The notes below the pieces were generated by a model that was not told the DNA's origin, did no database searches, and saw only the letters and a list, made by a program, of their open reading frames with translations. Below are positions 29,026 through 37,746 of a DNA stretch of 64,000 nucleotides, in pieces. The first letter of the stretch is position 1. Each line of letters opens with the position of its first letter. Location: contig NZ_JAZDRO010000003.1 in NCBI RefSeq assembly GCF_036330325.1, forward strand, positions 330,287 to 394,286, written 5' to 3'. The stretch is from Hyphobacterium marinum (GTDB lineage Bacteria; Pseudomonadota; Alphaproteobacteria; Caulobacterales; Maricaulaceae). The translations under genes were made by a program, and so were the position numbers.

Positions 29026-30870
29026 ATGACGCTCCTGAAACTGCTCGCGCTTGGTGCTTCGGCAACCGCTCTCCTCACCGCTGGATCGTCAGCCCTCTAC
29101 CAGGAGACGCCCGCGCCCGCCGCCGAGGTGGCCGCAGCCGAACAGACCGAGAGCGAGCGGCTGAATGACTGGTTCCAGGACGTCTTCGAGGCCGGCATCG
29201 CCCGATCGCCCATGACCCAGACATTCCTGGGGATGAAGACCAGCTATGACCAGTGGAACACGGTCACCGAGGAATTCGCCGCCGAAACGCTTCGCATCAA
29301 CCAGGAAAACCTCGCCTACATGCGCGAGAATTTCGATTTCGATGCGCTCGACGAAAGCGCGCAACTGTCCTGGCGTCTGTTCGAGTACGATGCCGAACGT
29401 GCCGAAGACGCCTGGCAGTGGCGGAACCACAATTACACCTTCACACCGCGTTCCGGCCCGCACATGGGCATCCCGTCCTTCCTGATCAATTCGCACCGGG
29501 TCGATACGGTCGAGGACGCCGAGGCCTATATCGGCCGGCTGAACAATGTCGGGACCTATCTCGACCAGAATATCGCCAATGCGCGCACCAGCTTCGACAT
29601 GGGGGTGTCGACCCCGCTCTGGACCTACGAGCCGATGATTGTCACGGCGCGCAATGTCATTTCCGGCACCCCCTTCGATGACAGCGGTGAGGATAGCCCG
29701 CTGATGGCTGATTTCCGCTCCAAGGTAACGGCTCTGGAGCTGGGCGAAGACGAGACCGCGCGCCTGATCGCCAACGCGGCAGCCGCCCTGACCGGCACGG
29801 TCGGCCCGGCCTATGAGCGGCTGATCGCCATGTTCGAGGAACAGGCCGAAACTGCCGGCACCGATGACGGCATCTGGCACGTGCCGGACGGCGAGCATTA
29901 TTACAACTTCCTGCTGGCCGGCTACACGACCACCGACATGTCCGCCGAGGAAATCCACGCGCTTGGCGTCGCCGAAGTCGAACGCATCCATGGCGAAATG
30001 CGCGACATCATGACCGAGGTGGGGTTCGACGGCACGCTGCAGGAATTCTTCGAATTCATGCGCACAGACGCGCAATTCTACTATTCCAATGACGACGAGG
30101 GCCGCGAACGTTACCTCGCCGAAGCTACCGCGCTGATCGATACTATGCGCGACACGCTGCCGGAAATGTTCAACACCTTCCCCGAAGCCGAACTGGAAGT
30201 CCGCCGGGTCGAGGAATTCCGTGAGGCATCAGCCGGCAAGGCCTTCTATGGCCGCCCAGCTCCGAACGGTTCGCGCCCCGGCATCTACTACGCCAATCTG
30301 CGCGACATGGCCGACATGCCGACCTATCAGATGGAGGCGCTGGCCTATCACGAAGGCATTCCGGGCCATCACATGCAGCTCGCCATCATGCAGGAGCTGG
30401 AGGGCGTGCCCGCCTTCCGCCGTTTTGGCGGCTACACGGCCTATACCGAAGGCTGGGGTCTGTATTCGGAATACCTGCCGCTGGAATACGGCTTCTATGA
30501 CGACCCCTATTCCGACTTCGGCCGGCTGGCGATGGAGTTGTGGCGGGCCTGCCGTCTCGTGGTCGACACCGGCATTCACCACTATCGCTGGGACCGGCAG
30601 GAAGCGATCGACTATCTCGCGACCAACACGCCCAACCCGATGGGTGACGTGCAGAATGCGATCGACCGCTACATCGTCTATCCGGGTCAGGCGACGGCCT
30701 ACAAAATAGGCATGAACGAGATCCTGCGCCTGCGCGGCGTGGCCGAGGAGGCTCTGGGCGATGCCTATGACATCCGTGACTTCCACGATGTCGTCCTGAC
30801 GCAAGGCGCGATGCCGCTCTCCATATTCGAGGAGCGGGTCCAGACCTGGATCGAGAACGGCGGCGGCTAG
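29026..30870 (+). CDS. DUF885 exported protein, metallohydrolase-like (paralogue 2 of 3)
   Basis: 614 residues with a signal peptide (LLALGASATALLTAGSSAL) and no lipobox, so probably free in the periplasm. Motifs are His442-Glu-Gly-Ile-Pro-Gly-His-His in YHEGIPGHHMQLA and Glu475 in TEGWGLY. The N-terminal repeat-like pattern SPMTQTFLG and DYDQW-type segment (KTSYDQWNTV) is shared with paralogue 1. The 132-base gap before it has no clear terminator, so cotranscription with paralogue 1 is possible. Confidence 0.85.
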   Translation: MTLLKLLALGASATALLTAGSSALYQETPAPAAEVAAAEQTESERLNDWFQDVFEAGIARSPMTQTFLGMKTSYDQWNTVTEEFAAETLRINQENLAYMRENFDFDALDESAQLSWRLFEYDAERAEDAWQWRNHNYTFTPRSGPHMGIPSFLINSHRVDTVEDAEAYIGRLNNVGTYLDQNIANARTSFDMGVSTPLWTYEPMIVTARNVISGTPFDDSGEDSPLMADFRSKVTALELGEDETARLIANAAAALTGTVGPAYERLIAMFEEQAETAGTDDGIWHVPDGEHYYNFLLAGYTTTDMSAEEIHALGVAEVERIHGEMRDIMTEVGFDGTLQEFFEFMRTDAQFYYSNDDEGRERYLAEATALIDTMRDTLPEMFNTFPEAELEVRRVEEFREASAGKAFYGRPAPNGSRPGIYYANLRDMADMPTYQMEALAYHEGIPGHHMQLAIMQELEGVPAFRRFGGYTAYTEGWGLYSEYLPLEYGFYDDPYSDFGRLAMELWRACRLVVDTGIHHYRWDRQEAIDYLATNTPNPMGDVQNAIDRYIVYPGQATAYKIGMNEILRLRGVAEEALGDAYDIRDFHDVVLTQGAMPLSIFEERVQTWIENGGG

Positions 30871-30961
30871 TTCGTGTCGCAATCTTAATTTAAACGCTAA
30901 AGCCGTTTCATAATTCAATCGCCATCATGCGCCTTTTCCTCCAAGGGGTGCATGACGAACA

Positions 30962-32836
30962 ATGAAACGGTTTTTAATTTCAACGGCCAGCGCCATCGTT
31001 GCGCTTGGTGGGGTTTCCGCTGGGGCGTTCGCGGAAACCCTCGCCGCGGCCAGTTCGGTCCAGTCTGAAGCCGAGCAGACGGAGAGCGACCGGCTGAACG
31101 CCCGGTTCGCCGAGATATTCGACGCGGATCTCCAGCTGTTTCCGCTCGCGAAAACCGGCCAGGGCATCATCGACGAGGATTACGGCCGGTGGAACAATCC
31201 GTCCGATGCGTTTGGCGTTGAAATGTACGAGCTGGGCCAGGCCCGGCTGACCCATATGCGAGAGACTTTCGACTTCGACGCCCTCGATGCATCAGCGCAG
31301 ATTTCCTACCGCCTGTTCGAGTACGAAGCCGAACGGGCGCGCGCCAGCTTCCCGTTCCGCCGCCACGGTATCATTTTCAATCAGCTGTTCGGTCCGCACA
31401 CGGGGACAGTCGCAATCCTGAGCGGCCAGCACCGGATCAGCGAGGTCAGCCACGCCGACGCCTATATCCAGCGTATCGAAGGCGTTGACGAATTCCTGGA
31501 CGTGCTGATCGAGGAGTCCGAAACCCGCGCCGGGATGGGCATTGTTGCCCCGGAGTGGGTGTATGACCGTGTCCTGCAAACAGTTCGGGCACTGGCCAGT
31601 GGCGCGCCGTTCGATGACGGCCCGGATCACCCGGTTTGGGCGGATTTCCAGCGCAAGGTCGCAGCCCTCGAGATCAGCCAGGACGAGCGTGACGTCCTGC
31701 TCGCGCGCGCGGAAACGGCGCTGCTGGAGAATTGGGGTCCGGTCTACCGCAGACTGGCAGAAAGCCTTGAGGCCCAGCGGTCGATGGCAACGCAATCCGA
31801 TAGCGTGTCGATCTATCCGGACGGGGATGACTTCTATGCCGACCGGCTGGCCGTCTACACCACGACCGGCATGACGGCACAGGAAATCCACGCGCTCGGC
31901 CTGTCGGAAGTGGCCCGCATCCACGAGGAGATGCGCGGCATCATGGCCGAAGTGGACTTTGACGGGACGCTGCAGGACTTCTTCGAGTTCATGCGTACCG
32001 ACCCGCAATTCTACTATCCGAACGATGATACGGGCCGCGAGGAATACCTCGCCACCGCCACCGCGATCATCGACGACATGCGCGAACGCCTGCCGGATTA
32101 TTTCGGACGCCTGCCGCAGGCCGATATCGAAGTGTGGCGGGTCGAGCCCTTCCGCGAGCAATTCGCCGGCAAGGCCTTCTACGAGAACCCGGCCCTCGAT
32201 GGGTCACGCCCCGGCGTCTACTACGCCAACCTCTACGACATGGCAGACATGCCCATCTACCAGATGGCGACGCTGGCCTATCACGAAGGCATTCCGGGAC
32301 ACCACATGCAGCGCTCCATCCAGCAGGAGCTGGACGGCATCCCCATGTTCCGCGCCTTCACGGCCTATACGGCCTACAACGAAGGCTGGGGGCTTTATGC
32401 CGAGTTTCTCCCTCTCGAAATGGGCGTCTACGAGGACCCCTACATGAATTTCGGGCGGCTTGCGCTGGAATTGCTCCGGGCCAGCCGGCTCGTGGTTGAC
32501 ACCGGCCTGCACGATCAGAACTGGTCGCGCGAAGAGGCAATTGCCTACATGGCAGAAAACACGCCCAACCCCATTGGCAATATCACCAATGAAGTCGAGC
32601 GTTATGTCGTTCTGCCCGGTCAGGCGACCGCCTATCTGATTGGCAAGAACCGGATACTGGGAATGCGCCGCACGGCCGAGGCCGCACTCGGCGATGACTT
32701 CGATATCCGCGCTTTCCACGACCTGATCCTGTCGAACGGACCGCTTCCGCTCGTCATCCTGGAAGAGCAGGTCAATGACTGGATCGCCCGGCAGCATTCC
32801 CCCTCTGGCGGAGCCTATTCCGGCAACGCCAACTAG
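30962..32836 (+). CDS. DUF885 exported protein, metallohydrolase-like (paralogue 3 of 3)
   Basis: 624 residues with a signal peptide (LISTASAIVALGGVSAGAFAE). Motifs are His441-Glu-Gly-Ile-Pro-Gly-His-His in YHEGIPGHHMQRS and Glu474 in NEGWGLY. It shares QTESDRLNARF and long stretches with paralogue 2 (for example DGTLQDFFEFMRTD, YHEGIPGHHMQ), so the two are the closest pair. A strong terminator follows at 32850-32882. The C-terminal end is Ser/Gly-rich. Confidence 0.85.
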   Translation: MKRFLISTASAIVALGGVSAGAFAETLAAASSVQSEAEQTESDRLNARFAEIFDADLQLFPLAKTGQGIIDEDYGRWNNPSDAFGVEMYELGQARLTHMRETFDFDALDASAQISYRLFEYEAERARASFPFRRHGIIFNQLFGPHTGTVAILSGQHRISEVSHADAYIQRIEGVDEFLDVLIEESETRAGMGIVAPEWVYDRVLQTVRALASGAPFDDGPDHPVWADFQRKVAALEISQDERDVLLARAETALLENWGPVYRRLAESLEAQRSMATQSDSVSIYPDGDDFYADRLAVYTTTGMTAQEIHALGLSEVARIHEEMRGIMAEVDFDGTLQDFFEFMRTDPQFYYPNDDTGREEYLATATAIIDDMRERLPDYFGRLPQADIEVWRVEPFREQFAGKAFYENPALDGSRPGVYYANLYDMADMPIYQMATLAYHEGIPGHHMQRSIQQELDGIPMFRAFTAYTAYNEGWGLYAEFLPLEMGVYEDPYMNFGRLALELLRASRLVVDTGLHDQNWSREEAIAYMAENTPNPIGNITNEVERYVVLPGQATAYLIGKNRILGMRRTAEAALGDDFDIRAFHDLILSNGPLPLVILEEQVNDWIARQHSPSGGAYSGNAN

Positions 32837-32849
32837 CCGGGCGCACCCG

Positions 32850-32882
32850 ACAGCCCCTGCCCCGACGGGCGGGGGCTGTTTT
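32850..32882 (+). terminator. Intrinsic terminator closing the DUF885 array
   Basis: A stem of about 13 pairs (ACAGCCCCTGCCC with GGGCGGGGGCTGT, one G-T pair) with a CGAC loop is followed by TTTT, 14 bases after the third DUF885 stop. Confidence 0.9.
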
Positions 32883-32916
32883 GCCCCCTGCACCGAAGCG
32901 GCGTAATCTCCACCCC

Positions 32917-33807
32917 ATGACCACGGCTCCGGTCAAACTCTCCGATGCCCTTTCCCGCGAGGAGTTGCGGGCGCTGTCGCGCGCCTCGGACTGGCGGGGC
33001 CTCGCCATGCTGGGTGGAGACTTTCTCCTTCTGGCCGCAGCCTTCGCCGCCGCGATCTGGCAGCCCTGGCTCAGCCCGCTTGCGGTTCTCGTGATTGCCG
33101 GACGCCAGCTCGCCTTCGCCATTGCCATGCACGACTGCGCGCACCGGGCGCTATTCCGAACCGGCTGGATGAACGAAATCGCCGGCAAGTGGATTGGCGG
33201 CGCGGCCATCGACGCGCCCTTCCTCGCCTACCGGGCCTATCATCTCGACCACCACAAATATGCCGGTACGCCGGACGATCCCGACCACCGCCTTGTCGAG
33301 AATTACCCCGTCCCAAAGGACAGCCTGCGCCGCAAATTCATCCGCGACCTGACCGGGCAGACGGGCGTGAAGGAAATCATATTCTCCTGGAAGGACGCGA
33401 CGCTGGCCGGCAAAGCGCCCTTCCTCGTCTTCCAGACCGTGCTGGTGGCCGCCCTTACGCTCGCCGGAGCCCTGTGGGCCTATGCGCTATGGTGGATCGC
33501 ACGCCTCTTCGTGCTGCCCGCCCTGATGCGGATGCGCAATATCGGTGAACATGGCGTGGCGATGGACCGCTATGATCCCGAACCGCGCCGCAACACCCAC
33601 ACCACGCGCGCCAACCTGATCGAGCGCCTGCTGGTCGCGCCTAACCGGGTGAATTTCCACCTCGAACACCACCTCTTCGCGGCGGTACCGCCCTATAACC
33701 TGCCCCGCCTGCACCGCACGCTGAATGCGCGCGGCTATCACGCGGGGTTTGATTGCGTCACGGACGGCTATCCCGCCATGCTGAAGAAGGCCGTACGGGC
33801 GGATTAG
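32917..33807 (+). CDS. Membrane fatty acid desaturase family protein
   Basis: 296 residues with the three histidine boxes of membrane di-iron desaturases/hydroxylases: His72-DCAH (residues 72-76), His109-LDHH (109-113) and His248-LEHH (248-252), plus four hydrophobic segments. It likely introduces a double bond or hydroxyl into a lipid chain; whether the target is a phospholipid or another lipid cannot be told. I start at ATG 32917; an upstream TTG at 32881 falls in the terminator T-run. It is convergent with the XRE gene. Confidence 0.85.
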   Translation: MTTAPVKLSDALSREELRALSRASDWRGLAMLGGDFLLLAAAFAAAIWQPWLSPLAVLVIAGRQLAFAIAMHDCAHRALFRTGWMNEIAGKWIGGAAIDAPFLAYRAYHLDHHKYAGTPDDPDHRLVENYPVPKDSLRRKFIRDLTGQTGVKEIIFSWKDATLAGKAPFLVFQTVLVAALTLAGALWAYALWWIARLFVLPALMRMRNIGEHGVAMDRYDPEPRRNTHTTRANLIERLLVAPNRVNFHLEHHLFAAVPPYNLPRLHRTLNARGYHAGFDCVTDGYPAMLKKAVRAD

Positions 33808-33813
33808 GCCGCC

Positions 33814-34269
33814 CTACTTCCCCGACTCGAACTGGCCCTGAAAGCGGACCGCGAGGGTGAAGATCAACAGGGCCAGGCCGTGACCGGCGAGGCCGACCGT
33901 CCACCACATGGCCGGCGGCAGCATGATCAGATATCCCATGGCCACACAGATCGCGGCGAAGATCAGCATGCCCAGCGCCCAGCTGCCGAGGTGAATCCAG
34001 AACACCAGGCGAAACACCGCGAGGCCTTTGAGCTGCTCGGCGCGGACCATGCGCGCGGCCTCCGACTTGGCATCGAGCGCCAGAGCCATGACATCGACAT
34101 TGAACGCCGCCGCCAGGGCGGTCAGGGAATCGCGGGAGGCATTCTCGCCATTCTCGATGCGCTGAATGGTACGCAGTCCGACATCGGCCAGTTCGGCCAG
34201 ATGTTCCTGCGACCAGCCGCGTTCATTGCGCCAGCGTTTGATTTTCGCGGCATCGGGGGTGATATCCAT
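33814..34269 (-). CDS. XRE-family regulator with C-terminal membrane segments
   Basis: 151 residues from ATG 34269. An HTH of the Cro/CI type occupies residues about 8-62 (IKRWRNERGWSQEHLAELADVGLRTIQRIENG). A charged linker follows, then two membrane helices near 85-108 and 113-140 (2TM-type domain). It is a likely membrane-tethered transcription regulator. It ends six bases from the convergent desaturase gene, whose expression or membrane state might be sensed, but this is only inference. A start 21 codons upstream is not supported. Confidence 0.8.
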   Translation of the reverse strand: MDITPDAAKIKRWRNERGWSQEHLAELADVGLRTIQRIENGENASRDSLTALAAAFNVDVMALALDAKSEAARMVRAEQLKGLAVFRLVFWIHLGSWALGMLIFAAICVAMGYLIMLPPAMWWTVGLAGHGLALLIFTLAVRFQGQFESGK

Positions 34270-34406
34270 CGTCACGATCTCCAGTCGTTGGGTGAACCAT
34301 AAACACCCCGGGAGAAAGCGCGAACCCCGCACCCACCGCTACGTCAGGCGGCCGCCAACACCCCGCCAGTGTCATGCCAGCGGGCCGTCAGGAGCCAGTT
34401 CGTTTC

Positions 34407-34971
34407 TCCTCTCCCTTGATGGGAGCTGTCATCCCGGCTGACCCGTAGGGGCAAGCCGGGACCTTGAACATCGAGCGCCCGGGTTTCAGGTCCCGGATCG
34501 GCTTCGCCGTCCGGGATGACAGAGTTTAGTTGCGGTAACAGACCCCTTCCGGCCCTTCGGGCAACCTTCCCCATCAAGGGGAAGGAGAATAAGCGCTCTC
34601 CCTCTCCCTCCAGGGAGAGGGTCGGGGTGAGGGGTCTGTTATTCGGGCCATGCCAAGATCCCGCCGGCGGGGCCTTGGCATCCATGGACCATGAGGGACT
34701 TCGCCCTGCGGTGAAGTGTGAATTTGTTTTCCCGGCGGAAGCCGGGACCCAGTCAACAGGACGTCTGGGCCCCGACTTTCGTCGGGGAAACGGGCATGGC
34801 TTATCGGCGAAAATCCAACTCACGCGGTCCCGGCGAAAGCCGGGATCCAGATGCGCGAATTACCGTAAGACTGGATTCCTGCTTCCGCAGGAACCCCGGA
34901 GAAATCTGTTCGAGCAGGCGTGCGCAAAGCCTTTACTGACGTTCCCCGGTTTTGCGCAGCAAAGACCGGGG
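34407..34971. repeat. Dense cluster of palindromic (REP-like) elements
   Basis: At least ten inverted repeats lie in 565 bases with no credible gene. Examples: 34433-34460 (CCCGGCT/AGCCGGG), 34565-34585 (CCTTCCCC/GGGGAAGG), 34601-34620 (CCTCTCCCT/AGGGAGAGG), 34650-34681 (ATGCCAAG/CTTGGCAT), 34731-34746 (CCCGGC/GCCGGG), 34770-34787 (CCCCGAC/GTCGGGG), 34828-34845 (TCCCGGC/GCCGGGA), 34876-34893 (TTCCTGC/GCAGGAA) and 34944-34971 (CCCCGGT..TTTGC). A larger element at 34536-34641 is bounded by TAACAGACCCCT and its complement. Wording at 34407-34425 recurs at 37746-37764. Confidence 0.8.
34491..34516. repeat. Dispersed 26-bp palindromic repeat, copy B
   Basis: Identical to 5005-5030: arms TCCCGGA/TCCGGGA with an inner CGGC-TTC-GCCG hairpin. 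Identity extends over 29 bases in total (34489-34517). Confidence 0.75.
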
Positions 34972-34989
34972 TCTAGTCAATTCAAGCTG

Positions 34990-35320
34990 GAAACGTCAGC
35001 TATCCCAATTGGACCGTGATCACACCGGACAGAAAAACGATTACTGTATATTTTCCGCAATATACCCTCCGGCGCAGGCATCTCCCACAACATCAATATG
35101 ACAAACAACGCCGGCTCGACGAGCAGACCGATTTAGCACTCCTAACTCTAAGCATTTGAAATTATTACAACTTGCTAGCCTCTTACAATTACAAATCGAA
35201 CAAACCACGAACAAATGTTGCAATTAACTATTACGGTGCGTTTGACAGGTGGAAAAAATCGGGGTCCAATAATTTTTCCATCTGATTCGCACAAATCAGC
35301 TCAATGGCGAGGTGCGTCTG
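34990..35320. other. AT-rich stretch without a recognised gene
   Basis: Between the palindrome cluster and the small gene at 35321 the base composition drops sharply, with runs such as TTGAAATTATTACAAC and AATTACAAATCG in an otherwise GC-rich chromosome. Short open frames exist on both strands (for example 35041-35223 minus) but have no start signal, family match or codon bias like the neighbours. It may be a remnant of acquired DNA or a regulatory region. Confidence 0.5.
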
Positions 35321-35491
35321 ATGGTTCCCCAAACTGACAATCGATCAACGGCGATCCTCGCTTTTGCAATCCTCCTGGCTTCGACCCCACCTTACTGGGT
35401 CGTACTGTTGGCTTTTGCGTTACTGATCGCCGCCCCGAAGCTCTCTTCGGCAATTGAGAAGCTCATTCGCCCGCCGGGGGAAAATCCCTAA
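35321..35491 (+). CDS. Possible 56-residue membrane protein
   Basis: An open frame of 57 codons from ATG 35321 with GGCGAGG about 8 bases upstream. The protein starts MVPQTDNRSTAILAFAILL, has one long hydrophobic segment (residues about 11-38, with a PPYW turn) and a charged tail KLIRPPGENP. It overlaps the 3' end of pccB on the opposite strand by four bases. No family was recognised. The hydrophobic profile and ribosome-binding site support it, but it is short and unconfirmed. Confidence 0.4.
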   Translation: MVPQTDNRSTAILAFAILLASTPPYWVVLLAFALLIAAPKLSSAIEKLIRPPGENP

Positions 35492-37020
35492 AGCGGAATA
35501 TTATCGTGCTTCTTCCAGGGGTTCTCGGCCTTCTTGTTCTTCAAGGTCCGCAGCGCCCGGATGAGGCGTTTGCGCGTATTGCGCGGCTGGATGACGTCGT
35601 CGATATAGCCCCGCCCCGCCGCGACAAAGGGATTGGCGAAGCGGTCTTCGTAATTCTTGGCGTGCTCGGCCATCTTCTCTGCATCGCTCGCATCGGCCCG
35701 GAAGATGATTTCCGCCGCGCCTTTCGCGCCCATCACCGCGATTTCCGCGGTCGGCCAGGCATAGTTCACGTCGCCACGCAGGTGTTTTGAACTCATCACG
35801 TCATAGGCCCCGCCATAGGCCTTGCGGGTGATGACGGTCAGCTTCGGCACGGTGGCCTCGGCGTAGGCAAAGAGCAGCTTCGCGCCGTGCTTGATGAGGC
35901 CGCCATACTCCTGCTTGGTCCCGGGCAGGAAGCCCGGCACGTCGACGAAGGTGACGATCGGGATGTTGAAAGCGTCGCAGAAGCGCACGAAGCGCGCCGC
36001 CTTGCGGCTGGCGTCGATGTCGAGCACGCCGGCAAGGCTCATCGGCTGGTTGGCAACGAAACCGACCGGCTGGCCGTCGAGGCGGCCAAACCCGACGACG
36101 ATATTCTTGCCGAAATCGGGCGAGATTTCGAAGAAATCGCCCTCGTCGGCGACCTTCTCGATAAGCTCGACAATGTCATAGGGCTTGTTCGGATTGCCCG
36201 GTACCAGCGTGTCGAGACTGGCTTCTGAGCGTTCCGCCCGGTCATAGACGGGCCGCGTCGGCGGGGTTTCCCGGTTCGAGAGCGGCAGGAAGTCGATGAG
36301 GCGGCGGATCTGGACGAGCGCTTCGAGATCGTTCTCGAACGCGCCATCGACGACACCGGATTTCTTCGCGTGGACCGATGCTCCGCCAAGGTCCTCGTGG
36401 GAGACTTCCTCGTTGGTGACGGTTTTGACGACGTCCGGGCCGGTCACATACATGTAGGACGTGTCCTTCACCATGAAGATGAAGTCGGTGATGGCGGGCG
36501 AATAGACGTCCCCGCCCGCGCACGGGCCCATGATGACGGAAATCTGCGGCACCACTCCGGATGCCAGCGTATTCTGCAGGAAGATGTCGGCATAACCGGC
36601 GAGCGACGCGACGCCTTCCTGGATGCGCGCACCGCCCGCGTCGAACATGCCGATCACCGGCGCGCCGTTCTGGATCGCGGCCTTCTGCACCTTGACGATC
36701 TTCTGGGCATGGGTTTCCGACAGGGAGCCGCCGAACACGGTGAAATCCTTGGAGAAGACATAGACCAGGCGGCCATTGATCGTGCCGTGGCCGGTAACCA
36801 CGCCGTCACCGGGGATCTTCTTGTCGTCCATGCCGAAATCGGTGCAGCGATGCTCGACGAACATGTCCCATTCCTCGAACGAATTCTCGTCGAGGAGGAG
36901 TTCGATCCGCTCGCGCGCGGTCAGCTTGCCCTTCTCGTGCTGCTTGGCGATCCGCGCCTCTCCGCCGCCCTTGCGGGCCGCGTCGCGTTTCTGCTCCAGC
37001 GCTTCGAGAACGTCTTTCAT
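35488..37020 (-). CDS. pccB: Propionyl-CoA carboxylase beta chain (acyl-CoA carboxyltransferase)
   Basis: 510 residues, the usual length. Carboxyltransferase subunit that moves CO2 from biotin to propionyl-CoA. Family segments are KGKLTARERIELLLDE, GGSLSETHAQKIVK, MFDAGGARIQEGVASLAGY, IMGPCAGGDVYSPAITDF, and in the second crotonase domain FVDVPGFLPGTKQEYGG and ITRKAYGGAYDVMSSKHL. The biotin-carrying alpha subunit is not in the window. The start is MKDVLEALEQKRDAARKGG. Confidence 0.95.
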   Translation of the reverse strand: MKDVLEALEQKRDAARKGGGEARIAKQHEKGKLTARERIELLLDENSFEEWDMFVEHRCTDFGMDDKKIPGDGVVTGHGTINGRLVYVFSKDFTVFGGSLSETHAQKIVKVQKAAIQNGAPVIGMFDAGGARIQEGVASLAGYADIFLQNTLASGVVPQISVIMGPCAGGDVYSPAITDFIFMVKDTSYMYVTGPDVVKTVTNEEVSHEDLGGASVHAKKSGVVDGAFENDLEALVQIRRLIDFLPLSNRETPPTRPVYDRAERSEASLDTLVPGNPNKPYDIVELIEKVADEGDFFEISPDFGKNIVVGFGRLDGQPVGFVANQPMSLAGVLDIDASRKAARFVRFCDAFNIPIVTFVDVPGFLPGTKQEYGGLIKHGAKLLFAYAEATVPKLTVITRKAYGGAYDVMSSKHLRGDVNYAWPTAEIAVMGAKGAAEIIFRADASDAEKMAEHAKNYEDRFANPFVAAGRGYIDDVIQPRNTRKRLIRALRTLKNKKAENPWKKHDNIPL

Positions 37021-37108
37021 GGGCGGGCAATCCTGTCGTGATTTCGTATTGCGCCAGTTAGCACCGGCGGGGCAGAAGGGGCAATTCCCGGACGCGGATG
37101 GGGGGATG

Positions 37109-37677
37109 CTATCGCGGCCGTTGCGTTTCGATGCGGACGCCCTCGATGAAATCCTGGAAGGGCTGGAGATGGCCCATCAGCATCCCGCCCGGCAGGCCGC
37201 AGGATATCGTCACCATGTGGTCGGCACCACCAATGATGACGCTGACCAGATCAACCGGTGTGCCCTCATGGTCGGTGGTCAGGAGGTTGCGCATGGCCCG
37301 GCGTCAATCCATCTCGAACACGGTCGTCAGATAGGCATGGGTTACAATCGTGCCCGATTGCGCCATCTGCGCCGCGAAACTCTGTGGCGTACTCGATGTG
37401 AAATACTGGCCATAGTCCGCCCAGGAGGCGCCAACCATCTCAGCCATGGAAATACTGCAGCTTGCGAACCGATTCTCCGGGCAACGCCCGTCTGAATCCA
37501 GGTCGGCAGGCCGAGTTCAGCGGTGGAGTCCGCACTGTATTCCCAGCCAAACACAGACGTGGCGTCATAGACCCATGGCACGGCCTGTTGGGCATGGACA
37601 GCCGCCGCAGTGAGCGCAGCGGTCAGGGCGGCGGCAGCAAGGCGGATCACGGGGCTGAAACTCGGTGTAGCGGTCAC
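37109..37677 (-). pseudogene. Decayed gene for a secreted protein (frameshift plus in-frame stop)
   Basis: On the minus strand a gene begins at 37677 with a clear signal peptide (AAAALTAALTAAAVHAQQ) and reads sensibly to about TWIQTGV. Near 37480 the sense moves to another frame, which continues PENRFASCSISMAEMVG...YLTTVFEMD, reaches a TGA at 37304-37306, and then goes on in the same frame with MRNLLTTDHEGTPVDLV to a TAG at 37109. Joined, this is about 190 residues. No family was recognised. Either the gene is inactivated, or there are sequencing errors at two sites. Confidence 0.7.
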
Positions 37678-37746
37678 CGGGACGCTAGCACGGGGACGCG
37701 TATGCGCGACACCCGTATTCCCTCTCCCCTTTCTCGTGTCCTTCCT

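Noticed and set aside
34516..35019. Plus-strand 167-codon frame through the palindrome cluster
   Set aside because: It is an open reading through repeats (FPAEAGTQSTGR-type wording) with no start signal.
35041..35223. Minus-strand 60-codon Cys-rich frame in the AT-rich island
   Set aside because: No ribosome-binding site, no family match and improbable composition; treated as chance.
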